From contig JAHBAR020000014.1 in assembly GCA_018500015.2 (NCBI GenBank), forward strand, positions 1 through 48,932: 48,932 nt of DNA, given 5' to 3'. Under the pieces are notes generated by a model, which was not told where the DNA came from, did no database searches, and saw only the letters and a program-made list of their open reading frames with translations. Position numbers and translations under genes: made by a program. This DNA comes from Candidatus Kerfeldbacteria bacterium. Its GTDB lineage: Bacteria > Patescibacteriota > Patescibacteriia > UBA9570 > XYC2-FULL-38-9. Of the stretch, positions 12,954 to 23,854 are shown piece by piece; within the stretch, counting starts at the first letter, position 1; each line of letters begins with the position of its first letter.

Positions 12954-15900
12954 ATGACTACACATCGCCCCCTCCTTACACGCCGCCTGAAGTCACTGTT
13001 TGCTTCTTTCGGTATCGTTTCTGCATTGATTGGTTCCCCAGTTGTTTTGGTCGGCACGTCTGCTGTAGCGATATTTACACCACATAGCGCCTTTGCCGCT
13101 CCAACTAACGAGTTGTCCTCTGTTCCTGCGTTGCTCAAAAAAGTGCTCGATGTGATCGCGCAAGGGTTAATTACTGCAGCAGATGTGGGATATAAAAATG
13201 CACTGCGTACCTTCTTGGAGAAAATTGCTTATGATTCAGCGGTGTTTTTGGCTTCTGCCGGCGAAAATCAAACGCCGTTGATCAGCGCTAAGAGCATCGG
13301 AGAGTACGTGCAGTCGGCACGTGACGCAGCAAAAGGTGAATTTTTGAACTCACTTGCCTCTAAAAACGGTTTTATCAACCTCAATTTGTGTAATTTGCCC
13401 ACTGTGCAGTCTGTGCAATTGCAGATTATGCTTCCGAAATTGTTGGCAACTGAGCCGGTAGCTCCAACATGTACGTTGAGTGAAATCAAAGATAGTCTCG
13501 CTGACTATGCCGACTCCTTTCAAGAGCAGTGGCAGCTCATCATGGATGACCCTTCTGTGTTCGTAAATGTTGCTGTTGCATATGATAACGGTGATAATGC
13601 CTTGAGCACATTGATTGATACATGGGGAGAAGCTATCGGAGCAGGAGAGAAGGCAGAGTCTGAGGCTAAAGTTGAGCGTGCAAAATCTGATTTTCAAGAT
13701 CTCAAAGAGGATATTTCAAATTACATTAAAACGCCATCTAATGTTATTGAGTTCCAAACTGAAGCCTCCATTAGTCAGTCGACTCAAACTGAAACAACAC
13801 TTACAGACAATCCTGTTGCCGATGCGCTCATGGTCTTTACCCGTACGTTGACATCCAAGCTCATGGATCGTATCGGTAGCGGCTTGATTACATTCTTCAC
13901 CACATCTGATATTGCCTCCTCATTGTCTGGCGACTCCTCAACTACAGCAGCTGGTGCAGGTGTTGCTGGGGCAAAGCAACAATATGCATCCTTTAAAACA
14001 GCTTCGTTTAACTCTGGAGGCACCTTTGACATTTTAACCCAATTTGCTGCTTGTCCAGAACAAGGAGCAGACGTGACGAATTGTGTTATCAATGAGAGTC
14101 TTCGTTTGGCAATTGAAGAGCATTTGACTGTGCAGCAAGCCATTGATCAAGGGTTGATTGATGGTGCGACTCCGTTTGCATTTGATCCATCAAATGCTGG
14201 TGCTCCAATCGAAGATCCTTCTACAGGCATTCCATTCCGAAGTATTGAGATTTTGAAGCAGTATAATGTGGTTCCGGTTGGTTGGGTGTTGGCTGCGCAA
14301 TACATGAAAGATTTTGGTGGCGACGCTCTTACTCTTCAACAACTCATAGATAATTACGCCAAGTGTGATGCCTCTGACTACTCTCCATATTGTGGGTTGG
14401 TTGACCCGGCATGGACATTAAAAGCTCCTGCAGCCTATTGTAAAGCAGAGGGGTATGGTGAGACTATTGCCAATAGTCAATTTGAAGATCTTGATGGTTC
14501 TGAATTTACTTCGGAGGCGAATTTGGTGAGTCGTTTAACAAGTTGTTTGGATGCGCAAACCTGTTTGTCTGAAGATTCAAACGGCAGTTGTGAGGCGTAT
14601 GGATATTGCACACAGCAAGAGGCAATCTATCAATTCCAAGGCGAATCCTGCCCTGTCTACATGGCTTCATGTTCCTTGTATACTGATGCCGATAATCAAA
14701 AAGTCTCATACCTGAGCAATACGTTGAATTACAATGACTGCTCAGCTGATAATGTAGGGTGTCAGTGGTATTGTACTGAGTATAATACAGTTGATAGCGC
14801 GTTCCAGTGCTCTTCGCAGGGGATGATATACCCAACATGTACAGCAGAATCTGGTTGTTCGTGTACAGTAGACGCTGAAACATGCACCATCGCTTTTGGC
14901 GGATTCCAATGTTCTACAGCTTCAAGCGCAGTGTGTACCGGTACTCCTGTGGCAGACACGACAGAAAATATTGACTCGGCAATCAGTTTTGATAATGATG
15001 TCACACCATGTACAAATTCAGGTGCAGGATGCACAGAGTTTATCACTCAAAAAGGTGGTGCTAACGTTTTGGCCAATGCAAGCTTTGAGCACTTTAACAG
15101 CTACCATACAGTTGATATTGCCGCCCTTGATGAATTAGGTGCAAAAGCAGACGATAGCACGACCTTTCCATATGATGATACATTTGGTTTTTATGGCACA
15201 GATGGCGCAGGCGCTCCATGTACTGAGGACTCGGGCTCTCAAGAGTGTGCAGGATGGCAGTTGCGTGATGGTGTGCAAGTACGCGCAGTCAATGATGCAG
15301 GGGACGGCTCTGTAGCTTTGCAGTTCGATGGCGCAGGCACGGGGTATATTTCTACGGTGTTTGAAACAGGCTCTCCACTGGGTGGACGTACATTTATACT
15401 GGGATACCAATATCAAAATCCAGCATCTACTGATTGTGATGCCGAATATTGGGTGCGTCCTGACGACGGTTCCACAACCCCGAACGCTATTTCTCAAATT
15501 TACTATTCAAGTGGTTCCTTTAACAGCATAGATCCACAAACATGGACATTCGACAGCTCCGTTACTACAACAGCAGTGCGTGTTGGCATTCTTTCCCCGG
15601 CAGGATGTAATCTGTTGATCGATGCCGTAAAACTCGAAGAAAATTCTTCTGCAACTAGCTACACCGCATATGGCGCATCTGCTGATTTGACTTATGTTGA
15701 TATGGATGAAGCGCTCATCTGCTCACCGGGTGATGTTGGTTGTCAATTGTACACTCCGATCACAGGTGAAAGCGACATTCCAGTGCCGGGTATTATCTCT
15801 AATCCATTGTCGGCAGAGTGTGGAGCTGGTGATGACTTTTCAAACCCGGCATGTTCACAATGTCTTGAGCAATTTGTGGGTTGTGAGGCATACATTCCTC

Positions 15901-18900
15901 AACAAAACGCGTACTCAGCACCGATCAATACGGTAGCTGGCTTTGATGACCCTACAACACTTGATGCAACACTCGCAGCAGGCATTGCACAACGTACCGG
16001 GTATTATTGCGACGGTACACTGACGGCATGCTCACCTGAACGCGCTGAGCTTGATTGTGGTAGCACTGCGGTTGCGTGTTTGCCGTCGGTATCGATCGTA
16101 CCGTCTACTGGTACGCAATGTTCAGTTGAGAACGTTGGTTGTGAGGAGTATGTCAATATCGATGCTCAATCTGAAGGTGGCGAAGGGTTGGAATATTATA
16201 GTTATATTCGTCAATGTGTGCAGCCGTCTGATGCTCAAATCGCTGCAGGCACCATTGATACATTTTATACATTTGAAGGTTCGGATATTACCGGGTATCA
16301 AATTCGTTCATGGTACTTAAAGGCAAGTAATGTTGATGGTGGTCCATGTACAAACCTCGATCTTTTTGGTGACAGTGCTCAAACCACTTCGGCAGATTGT
16401 ATTGACACTTCCACGACTCAACAGAGCTGTTCTGCGGACGACATTACAACAAATCCAGATTGTACAGAGTACTACGATTCAGCCGGCGGTGTGTACTATC
16501 GCTTAGCTTCAACAACTATTACAGTTTCTGATAGTTGTCAGGCTATGCGCAACTCGCTTGATCAACGCTTGTATTACACTATTCCTTCCGAGAGTACGTC
16601 ATGTCCTGCTGCAGCCAATTTGTGCCAAGAGTTCCAAGGCTCTGAAGGCGAAGCTGCTCGTGCCATTGTTGAGGAAAGTTTTGATTCCGGTGTGTGGACA
16701 GATGGTGAATCTTCGTCCACCGTCATTACCGCAAGCACAGGTCAATCGATGGCTATTGGCGCAGGCACGACAAACGGCTTTACCAGCGCGTACACAGATG
16801 TCAGCACATTGCTCGATACAGACACGAATTATGTTGTGACCTTCTGGGCAAAAGCATCTGAAGAAAATGTTACGCTCACTCCGTACTTCTCATCCGGTAC
16901 CACGATCAGTCCATTTAACACCAGCGCAACACTTTCCACAGATTGGAAGCGTTTCCAAATGGGCCCTGCTGCTCTTGCAACATTGAATGGTGATGAGCAA
17001 TTTGGCTTTGCAAGCACCAGCTCTACCTCCTCAACTTCGTACATTGTGTATATCGACACAGTGACTCTTACCGAAAGTAATAGTTACTTCCTTATTGCTG
17101 GCTCAGCAGATTTGTGCACAGGATACGGATGTGAAGAGTATCTTGATTCCACAAGTGAAACTCATTATTTGAAATCGTTCACAAAACTGTGTGATGAAAA
17201 TGATGTTGGTTGCCAAACAGTCATCGCCACACACAATAGCGAGAATCCATTCTATCAAAACTACAACGGTGAAAACGAATACACTGAAGATGATGTCGCT
17301 GTCGTTCAAGACGAAGTCATGAATGTTGTGGTGAACGATGGTGTGTTGTGTCAGTCGTTGGATGCAAGTTGTACTGCTGTTGGTATACCTGACCTTGATG
17401 AAAATGAAAACGTTGAATCACTGAGCACAACATATATATTGAATGATCCTGATGCCTACGACACCATCCTCTGCCAAGAACAACAGCGTTCCTGTCAGCA
17501 ATACTCCGATAGCAGCGGCACAACAGTGTACTTCAAAAATCCTGGTGATAAGTATTGCACATACAATTCAGCTGATGGTGAATGGCAAAAACCGGATGGT
17601 TCTGCATGTCCTGTGCAAAATTCGAGCACAGCTGCTGAGCCTTCGCAACCAAAAGGAGCAATTTGTAATGCTGGTGTACGTGTAGGAGAGTTGTGTACAT
17701 CTGATGCGCAATGTCCAAACGAGGACGGTGTAACATTGTCACGATGTGTATCTAATGCCGACGAAAATTCAGGATGGGTTGGTCGTTGCGAAGATGCCTA
17801 TAACGGTTGTACGTTATACGTGGATCCAAATCCAAAAACCGAAATTGATAACGCACAATTTGAAACAGATATTAAAGATAACACCGACATTACCTCCACA
17901 GAGCCTGATGGTGTGCCAGATGAATGGGATGAAAATCTTGAGCTAAGCTCCTATTATTTGCGTGATTTCTTCTCAGAAGGTGGGTTGAGTTCAGGCTCAA
18001 CTGTTGGATGTTCAATTTTTGCCTCTGCCGTTTCTCCGGTTTTTGATCGCGACACTAGCGTCCAATTGCAAGCAGGCACCACAGATAGTGCGTGGTGTAT
18101 AGTGAACACCTCTGATTTCATTACCATTAGACGCGATTCCACGTACACTCTTAGCGGACACGTGTATCTTGAAGATGCAACGGACCGTTTTGCTATCGGT
18201 TTATTGTATTACGATGCTGATGGTAATGAAATTTTGTTCAAAGATTCGGCGCGCACAACTGTGTTGACAACCGAAGACCACGCATTTGCTGCATATGCAG
18301 GAGGCTCTCGCTCTTCAGAGACATTGCCAACAGGGGAATGGATGCGCTTCTCAGCAGTGATTGGTCCAAACATCGCACATGAGTTTCCTGAGGATGCGTA
18401 CTATGCACAAGTATTCCTCGAGACTCGCGAAACAGGGGCAGATTCCTCTGTGTACTTTGATGCAATTCAGTTTGGCGAAGATCAAGAATATACCTATATC
18501 GCCAACACCGTTGATGGTTCAAGCAGCTCAGATTTGAATTCATGTAATGGCACTGTCGATATTGCCAACGGTTGTGTAGCATTTCGCGACACTACATCAG
18601 CCGACCTAACAACACTTTCAGTGATCAACTCTGAGACGGCGGTGAATACTGATTTCACAACCAATCCATGCACGTTTAACTCCGGTGTCGCTTCTGAGAG
18701 TTGTGACGGAGCAATGAACGTGGCGGATAGTAATGTTGTGCTGAAAGTTGAAAACGATCGTCAATGTTCGCAATGGTTGACGTGTATCTACTCGCGTCCA
18801 AATTATGATGAAAGCGGTAACCTCATATCCACCACATGTTTACAGGTTGGTGAATGTACAAAACGCAATCCAGACACCGGACAATGTCTTGAGCTTGCTT

Positions 18901-21900
18901 CAGTGCGTGCAGCTTCTTCTCTTGGGTATGACGATGACCTTTCTGCCATATCTCAACCGGGTAACACAGACTCGCTCATTGATATTTCAATGCTTTCAGG
19001 ATACTCAACAGTTGGCGCAGAATGGACAGGTGTATGCTCAGAGAGCAACGTCTGTGTAGGTGGTGCAAACGATGGTAATGCATGCTCTGTCAATGAAGAT
19101 TGTGCCGATGCTCAAAATGCATATGGATATTACTCACCAGCAGTGATGCCGCAGCAAGGTGCCGCAGGGGCAAGCTCTACTGAAGACATCGTCTCTGATG
19201 GTGATTTTGAAGAGGTGTATTGTGTTGGCGAAACTCTCTTCAATGTCGATGATATTGGCCTTACTGATCAGCGTGATGATCATGTCGGTGAATCCCTTAC
19301 TGAAGAGTTCTCAACCCTTGATAATGCGCGTGATAAAAAATTGAAATGTACTCTCGATACTATGTGTCGCACCACGAACACAGAGTCGAAAGTTGAGTCT
19401 ATTTTGGACACTGCTGAATTATCAAAAGATGTTGAGACCATCCCATACTCCGAAGGGTGGTGTGAAAATGTTGATACAGAAAGCCAAGCATGGAACGACT
19501 GGTCAACTGTTGGCGATGCCGAGATGTCCATTATCGACTATCAATCAAATGGCGTTGAGGGCGCTCCATACACTCCGGCAACAAGCGACATCGCTATTAT
19601 TCAAACTGATCGTTATGCTTCGGCATACGGTTCAGGTCGCTTAGATTTAAACAATGTCATGCTTGTGGCACCAAAAGATAATGCCGAGAGTGGTGTGCGA
19701 GCGAATCTTGGCAATGTCATTAGTAATGGGAATAGTTACGTCGTGTCCTTTGATGCTCAATATATGAGCACCCCTTCTGATAATGACTTTATTCAGGTTG
19801 GCTTGGTTCATGGTGATGATCCGGAAAATATTGACTACTTTGAGCAAGGCACATCAATGGCCGACATTGTCTTTGTTGTTGATGCTTCGGGGAGCATGAG
19901 CGACTATATTGCTAATGTTGCCAGCGCAACATCCGCACTTGTGAGCGGTCTTCAAGACGCGGGGGTGAACTATCAAACGGCCATTGTTACGACTGGCGGT
20001 GGTCGCGTGCCACGAGTCCTCGACTTTGATGATTACACTTCTGGCTCTGGCGCTGACTATGGTGAAGCCGATGGAGTTACGGTTGACTTTACAAATGATG
20101 CGACTGAGTTTGCTGCGGCAATGAACTATATCAGCGGTGACCTTGATGGAGGTTCAGCCTTCAACTATGAAGCGTTGGTGGATGTTGCTGCTGGTGTTGT
20201 GGATGAGCACACACTCAACTTCCGTTCAGGCGCACAGAAATTTGTGATCTTACTTACCGATGTGCGACCGGAGAGCGGCGATGATCACATTGTGAACGGT
20301 ACTTCATCCAGTTCTTGGGATGAAGATGATGAAACCGCGTTGATTGAAACTATTGATGGTACTCCATATGTTTTATACACCATCACTGAAACTGATGTGG
20401 CCAACGCATACAATCAGCTTGTTGAGCAGTATGGCGGTGAACAGTTTGATATTTCATCTTCAAATTACTCGGGGATTCTTTCAAACGTTTCAAGTGCAAT
20501 GACCGATCTTGTTTCTGAATTTAAATTTTCAAACAGCTATCAACGCTATACACTCGGTCCAATTCAAGTCTCTCATAAAATTGATCAAAATGACGATACC
20601 TACCTTGTTATTCGCCAAGTTGCCGGCTCCGAGAACCTCTTGTTTGTAGTCGATGACGTTTCGTTGTTGCCGGCTCTTGAAGTGAATAAAGAAAATAATC
20701 CGGCATCAGAAAACTCTACGTGGTTGATCTCGCGTGAATGTCGTGGGTATCCGGAAGATTCGTCCACTGAATGTAATTATAAAGACACATCTGGTACATT
20801 CTACCAAGGGTGGAAGGGGTACTGTTTGCGACATGATCAAGATGTCACATCCACTCCGGACATTGATGAATCGCAACGTTGTATTGCATGGTGGCCGGTT
20901 GATACGATTGCCGGTGAGCCGGATAATGTTTCGCGCGACACAGTAGCATACTCTAGCTTGTACCCAGTCTACTCATGTTTGGTTGCAAAAGGTAATGCAA
21001 GTATTTCAGTGTGCGCAGAGACAACCAACGGTACGCGTGATGGTTTACTCTGTACAACCGATGCGGATTGTGGTGGTGACGCAGGCATTTGTGTGGGTGA
21101 CGGCGATGAGATCACTGAACAGGCTCGCTATTTCAACGGTCGCGAAAGTGATGCATATGATTTGAACTCTGCGTATACGATCGCAAACTACACGATGAGT
21201 CATAGATTTGTGGATTTCCGTTTGGATACAGAAGATGCACACATAAATTCAACCGGTATTTCAGCTCCGGGAGATCATGAATATGCTTTCTTCCATCGAT
21301 TTGATGTGGCTGACGGGGATCTCCCTGTTGAAGGTTCGATCAATATCTCTGAAATTGATGATTTGCACTACTTCCTTGGAGATCTGACGATTAATTCAGA
21401 CGGTCTGGGTAGTGGTGTATCTGATGAAAATGTTACCTCTGCGCAAAATACATGGTACGCAGGGCCAAACGACTTAAATCTTCGTTCCGACTTACAGACG
21501 CAATCAAGCAAGATGTTCTTGCAGCACACACAACTGTTGCAAGAAGAAGGTGAGACGGATACGGTTGACGAAAATTGGAATTTCCAATGTGCAAACAGAA
21601 CAACCGATCCGGATTGTATGCCTGTGTACTCATATCAAAAAGCGGCATGGTGTGGCTCTTCACCATGTGACGCTGAGAGCACGCAAGATGAATGGAAAGA
21701 TGTAGATTTCACATTTGTGAAGGCTATCATGCCAAAAACAGAGGATGCAACATTGGATCAGTACATTGATAGTTATCTTTCCCAAGAGGTCGATCCATTT
21801 GTCTCACTTGATGACATCAGTGCCGGCTCAGCAATATGGACAGCCAATGATGGAGAGGGTACTGCTGGTCAAATTCGTAACAGTAACTTTGTTGGCAGCC

Positions 21901-23537
21901 ATCAATTTGGTACATTCTTCCAAAGTGAAGAGACAGAGAATAGTGCGTTTAGTAGATTGCCTGAATCAGCTACCTTTGATCCAAGCAATGATTCATGTTT
22001 TGGTAGTGGTGGTGACACGAGTTGTGGCGCAAATATCGTCGGTGTGAAGTTTGACTTTGAGCAGGGCCACTTGAAGTATGTGTACGTTTTCTATTGGGCT
22101 GGGATGCGCAATACCGACTTTGCTCATGTTGAGAATGCATATTGGGAGATTGGCTTACGTGAACCATGCTTATTGGCTGTGCAATCTGTAAGCGAGGAAG
22201 CTATTACTACACCATGGATGACCCGTACAACAAGTACGTCATCATATGCAATTCCTGGCACCGGTGTGGAATTTAGCTCTGAACCGACAAATGATGTCTA
22301 TGGCGCAATCGGTATGGACAGCCCATCAACAGTAGGTCCGGTTGATTGTGAAGATACGCTTGAAGGCAATTGTGGTAGCATCCCAAATGCCGAGGGGTCT
22401 ACTACATTATTGGATGGCTTTGGCGGCACAGAAGGTGTTGTGCCAAGTTGGGTTTCAGGCAACTTTGATAATGTCACCACTTCGGCAGGTAACTTACCAT
22501 ACGCAAGTCCTATCGCCTCTATTGGACAAGGTTTGCCTCTCGCATGTATTGGAAATTGCGGAGTTTCAGTATGTAATGGTACAGATGGCACGGGCTTTGG
22601 TCTTAATGGCGAAGAGCTTGCAAATGAGTACCATGAAGAAACCGTGTCATCCTGCTTTAATGGCACTATTGGTGTGCCGTTAGGTGTATGTTCTGAGAGT
22701 GGTAATCTCTGTAATGATGCGCTCACAGATTGTAGTGGAACAGGAGAAACGTGCGAACCAATGGACGTGTCGAATAAAGGTGCCGGCGAAGCAACATACT
22801 ATGATCAGCTGCAAGCCGCTGCTGCTGTTGCATGGCAACGGTATCGTCTCTTGTTCCCAACACTTGGAAGCAACGGTGCTGCACCAACACGGCTCAGCCA
22901 ATCAAGTATCTTCTACGCTCCATTGAGCTCATTTGCAACGCCAGGACAAGTCTTTCAGTATGTGCCACAATTGTTGCAAAATACCACTACGGACTCCTCT
23001 ATCAGCGATGCGTTTGATCAAGATGGTGATACTATCTTTGACTTTGAGGATATGTCTGAATGCACAGGTGCTCGTGATGAGAATGATTACTGTTATGTGC
23101 AACCTGAAGTATCGAATATTATTGTGAACTATGGAACATCCGGCGACATAACGGTTCCAAGCGGCACATTTGTATCGTTACAATTTGACAGCGCTGTGAA
23201 TGCCGATCAAGAGCCGTTGCAAAATATCAACATTGAATGGCTGGGTATTATAGATTCTCCAACGTTCAATTCAAGCGGTACGGTGATTACAGAGCCATGG
23301 GCCGCAGCTGCAACAATCGGGCACAGTTACGCATACGCGTATACATGCGATCCTGCAAACCATGATTATTGGGATAATGATGCTCAAGCATGCGCATATC
23401 AGCTCCGTGTGCAAATTCAAGATAATTGGGGGTTCTGTAGCGGTGAAACATCAATAACACGCACTCGTACATATTCTGGCGGCGACGCATGTACTTCGTA
23501 CGACACCTATGCTGGCACGATCTATGTGAAGCCCTAA
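12954..23537 (+). CDS. Giant secreted Cys-rich multidomain surface protein with VWA and CBM-like modules
   Basis: Single uninterrupted ORF; signal peptide with AFA-AP site; VWA MIDAS (VFVVDASGSMSD); CBM-like segments ending in YIDTVTL/FVVDDVSL/LIDAVKL; repeated Cys motifs. ATG 12954 preferred to TTG 12942. Confidence 0.85.
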   Translation: MTTHRPLLTRRLKSLFASFGIVSALIGSPVVLVGTSAVAIFTPHSAFAAPTNELSSVPALLKKVLDVIAQGLITAADVGYKNALRTFLEKIAYDSAVFLASAGENQTPLISAKSIGEYVQSARDAAKGEFLNSLASKNGFINLNLCNLPTVQSVQLQIMLPKLLATEPVAPTCTLSEIKDSLADYADSFQEQWQLIMDDPSVFVNVAVAYDNGDNALSTLIDTWGEAIGAGEKAESEAKVERAKSDFQDLKEDISNYIKTPSNVIEFQTEASISQSTQTETTLTDNPVADALMVFTRTLTSKLMDRIGSGLITFFTTSDIASSLSGDSSTTAAGAGVAGAKQQYASFKTASFNSGGTFDILTQFAACPEQGADVTNCVINESLRLAIEEHLTVQQAIDQGLIDGATPFAFDPSNAGAPIEDPSTGIPFRSIEILKQYNVVPVGWVLAAQYMKDFGGDALTLQQLIDNYAKCDASDYSPYCGLVDPAWTLKAPAAYCKAEGYGETIANSQFEDLDGSEFTSEANLVSRLTSCLDAQTCLSEDSNGSCEAYGYCTQQEAIYQFQGESCPVYMASCSLYTDADNQKVSYLSNTLNYNDCSADNVGCQWYCTEYNTVDSAFQCSSQGMIYPTCTAESGCSCTVDAETCTIAFGGFQCSTASSAVCTGTPVADTTENIDSAISFDNDVTPCTNSGAGCTEFITQKGGANVLANASFEHFNSYHTVDIAALDELGAKADDSTTFPYDDTFGFYGTDGAGAPCTEDSGSQECAGWQLRDGVQVRAVNDAGDGSVALQFDGAGTGYISTVFETGSPLGGRTFILGYQYQNPASTDCDAEYWVRPDDGSTTPNAISQIYYSSGSFNSIDPQTWTFDSSVTTTAVRVGILSPAGCNLLIDAVKLEENSSATSYTAYGASADLTYVDMDEALICSPGDVGCQLYTPITGESDIPVPGIISNPLSAECGAGDDFSNPACSQCLEQFVGCEAYIPQQNAYSAPINTVAGFDDPTTLDATLAAGIAQRTGYYCDGTLTACSPERAELDCGSTAVACLPSVSIVPSTGTQCSVENVGCEEYVNIDAQSEGGEGLEYYSYIRQCVQPSDAQIAAGTIDTFYTFEGSDITGYQIRSWYLKASNVDGGPCTNLDLFGDSAQTTSADCIDTSTTQQSCSADDITTNPDCTEYYDSAGGVYYRLASTTITVSDSCQAMRNSLDQRLYYTIPSESTSCPAAANLCQEFQGSEGEAARAIVEESFDSGVWTDGESSSTVITASTGQSMAIGAGTTNGFTSAYTDVSTLLDTDTNYVVTFWAKASEENVTLTPYFSSGTTISPFNTSATLSTDWKRFQMGPAALATLNGDEQFGFASTSSTSSTSYIVYIDTVTLTESNSYFLIAGSADLCTGYGCEEYLDSTSETHYLKSFTKLCDENDVGCQTVIATHNSENPFYQNYNGENEYTEDDVAVVQDEVMNVVVNDGVLCQSLDASCTAVGIPDLDENENVESLSTTYILNDPDAYDTILCQEQQRSCQQYSDSSGTTVYFKNPGDKYCTYNSADGEWQKPDGSACPVQNSSTAAEPSQPKGAICNAGVRVGELCTSDAQCPNEDGVTLSRCVSNADENSGWVGRCEDAYNGCTLYVDPNPKTEIDNAQFETDIKDNTDITSTEPDGVPDEWDENLELSSYYLRDFFSEGGLSSGSTVGCSIFASAVSPVFDRDTSVQLQAGTTDSAWCIVNTSDFITIRRDSTYTLSGHVYLEDATDRFAIGLLYYDADGNEILFKDSARTTVLTTEDHAFAAYAGGSRSSETLPTGEWMRFSAVIGPNIAHEFPEDAYYAQVFLETRETGADSSVYFDAIQFGEDQEYTYIANTVDGSSSSDLNSCNGTVDIANGCVAFRDTTSADLTTLSVINSETAVNTDFTTNPCTFNSGVASESCDGAMNVADSNVVLKVENDRQCSQWLTCIYSRPNYDESGNLISTTCLQVGECTKRNPDTGQCLELASVRAASSLGYDDDLSAISQPGNTDSLIDISMLSGYSTVGAEWTGVCSESNVCVGGANDGNACSVNEDCADAQNAYGYYSPAVMPQQGAAGASSTEDIVSDGDFEEVYCVGETLFNVDDIGLTDQRDDHVGESLTEEFSTLDNARDKKLKCTLDTMCRTTNTESKVESILDTAELSKDVETIPYSEGWCENVDTESQAWNDWSTVGDAEMSIIDYQSNGVEGAPYTPATSDIAIIQTDRYASAYGSGRLDLNNVMLVAPKDNAESGVRANLGNVISNGNSYVVSFDAQYMSTPSDNDFIQVGLVHGDDPENIDYFEQGTSMADIVFVVDASGSMSDYIANVASATSALVSGLQDAGVNYQTAIVTTGGGRVPRVLDFDDYTSGSGADYGEADGVTVDFTNDATEFAAAMNYISGDLDGGSAFNYEALVDVAAGVVDEHTLNFRSGAQKFVILLTDVRPESGDDHIVNGTSSSSWDEDDETALIETIDGTPYVLYTITETDVANAYNQLVEQYGGEQFDISSSNYSGILSNVSSAMTDLVSEFKFSNSYQRYTLGPIQVSHKIDQNDDTYLVIRQVAGSENLLFVVDDVSLLPALEVNKENNPASENSTWLISRECRGYPEDSSTECNYKDTSGTFYQGWKGYCLRHDQDVTSTPDIDESQRCIAWWPVDTIAGEPDNVSRDTVAYSSLYPVYSCLVAKGNASISVCAETTNGTRDGLLCTTDADCGGDAGICVGDGDEITEQARYFNGRESDAYDLNSAYTIANYTMSHRFVDFRLDTEDAHINSTGISAPGDHEYAFFHRFDVADGDLPVEGSINISEIDDLHYFLGDLTINSDGLGSGVSDENVTSAQNTWYAGPNDLNLRSDLQTQSSKMFLQHTQLLQEEGETDTVDENWNFQCANRTTDPDCMPVYSYQKAAWCGSSPCDAESTQDEWKDVDFTFVKAIMPKTEDATLDQYIDSYLSQEVDPFVSLDDISAGSAIWTANDGEGTAGQIRNSNFVGSHQFGTFFQSEETENSAFSRLPESATFDPSNDSCFGSGGDTSCGANIVGVKFDFEQGHLKYVYVFYWAGMRNTDFAHVENAYWEIGLREPCLLAVQSVSEEAITTPWMTRTTSTSSYAIPGTGVEFSSEPTNDVYGAIGMDSPSTVGPVDCEDTLEGNCGSIPNAEGSTTLLDGFGGTEGVVPSWVSGNFDNVTTSAGNLPYASPIASIGQGLPLACIGNCGVSVCNGTDGTGFGLNGEELANEYHEETVSSCFNGTIGVPLGVCSESGNLCNDALTDCSGTGETCEPMDVSNKGAGEATYYDQLQAAAAVAWQRYRLLFPTLGSNGAAPTRLSQSSIFYAPLSSFATPGQVFQYVPQLLQNTTTDSSISDAFDQDGDTIFDFEDMSECTGARDENDYCYVQPEVSNIIVNYGTSGDITVPSGTFVSLQFDSAVNADQEPLQNINIEWLGIIDSPTFNSSGTVITEPWAAAATIGHSYAYAYTCDPANHDYWDNDAQACAYQLRVQIQDNWGFCSGETSITRTRTYSGGDACTSYDTYAGTIYVKP

Positions 23538-23556
23538 GGACTCACGCTCCTGAAAT

Positions 23557-23584
23557 AAAAAACCCGAGGTATCTCGGGTTTTTT
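23557..23584 (+). terminator. Rho-independent terminator after the giant ORF
   Basis: AAAAAACCCGAG-GTAT-CTCGGGTTTTTT. Confidence 0.9.
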
Positions 23585-23786
23585 ATTAACCTATTTGTAT
23601 AGAGAGGGGAAGCATATTCGAAACTCCTGTGGCAACTGCTTGTGAGGTTGTTGATAACAACATCCTTCAAACGAGTCGTCACCCCAAGAGCGTATGTTCT
23701 CCTCCCCATAGCAATAGGTTATACACTGTACATTCATGCCATAGTTCACTCATTACGTCAACAGTATATATGCTGCCAGAAAAAAG

Positions 23787-23815
23787 TTGACGCTAGGCAT
23801 AATTTCTGGTATAGT
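23787..23815 (+). promoter_or_regulatory. Sigma70-type promoter of the T4SS-like operon
   Basis: TTGACG-17-TATAGT, TGG preceding the -10. Confidence 0.75.
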
Positions 23816-23854
23816 CGGTACAGTTTTTTTTCTCGCAAAACAATAGCACAAGAT

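Noticed and set aside
22298-22726. 142-aa minus-strand ORF in the giant gene
   Set aside because: Shadow frame of a continuous secreted-protein ORF; no domain or promoter
23642-23854. 71-residue N-terminal extension of the VirB6-like ORF
   Set aside because: Includes the predicted promoter at 23787-23815, so translation most likely starts at 23855
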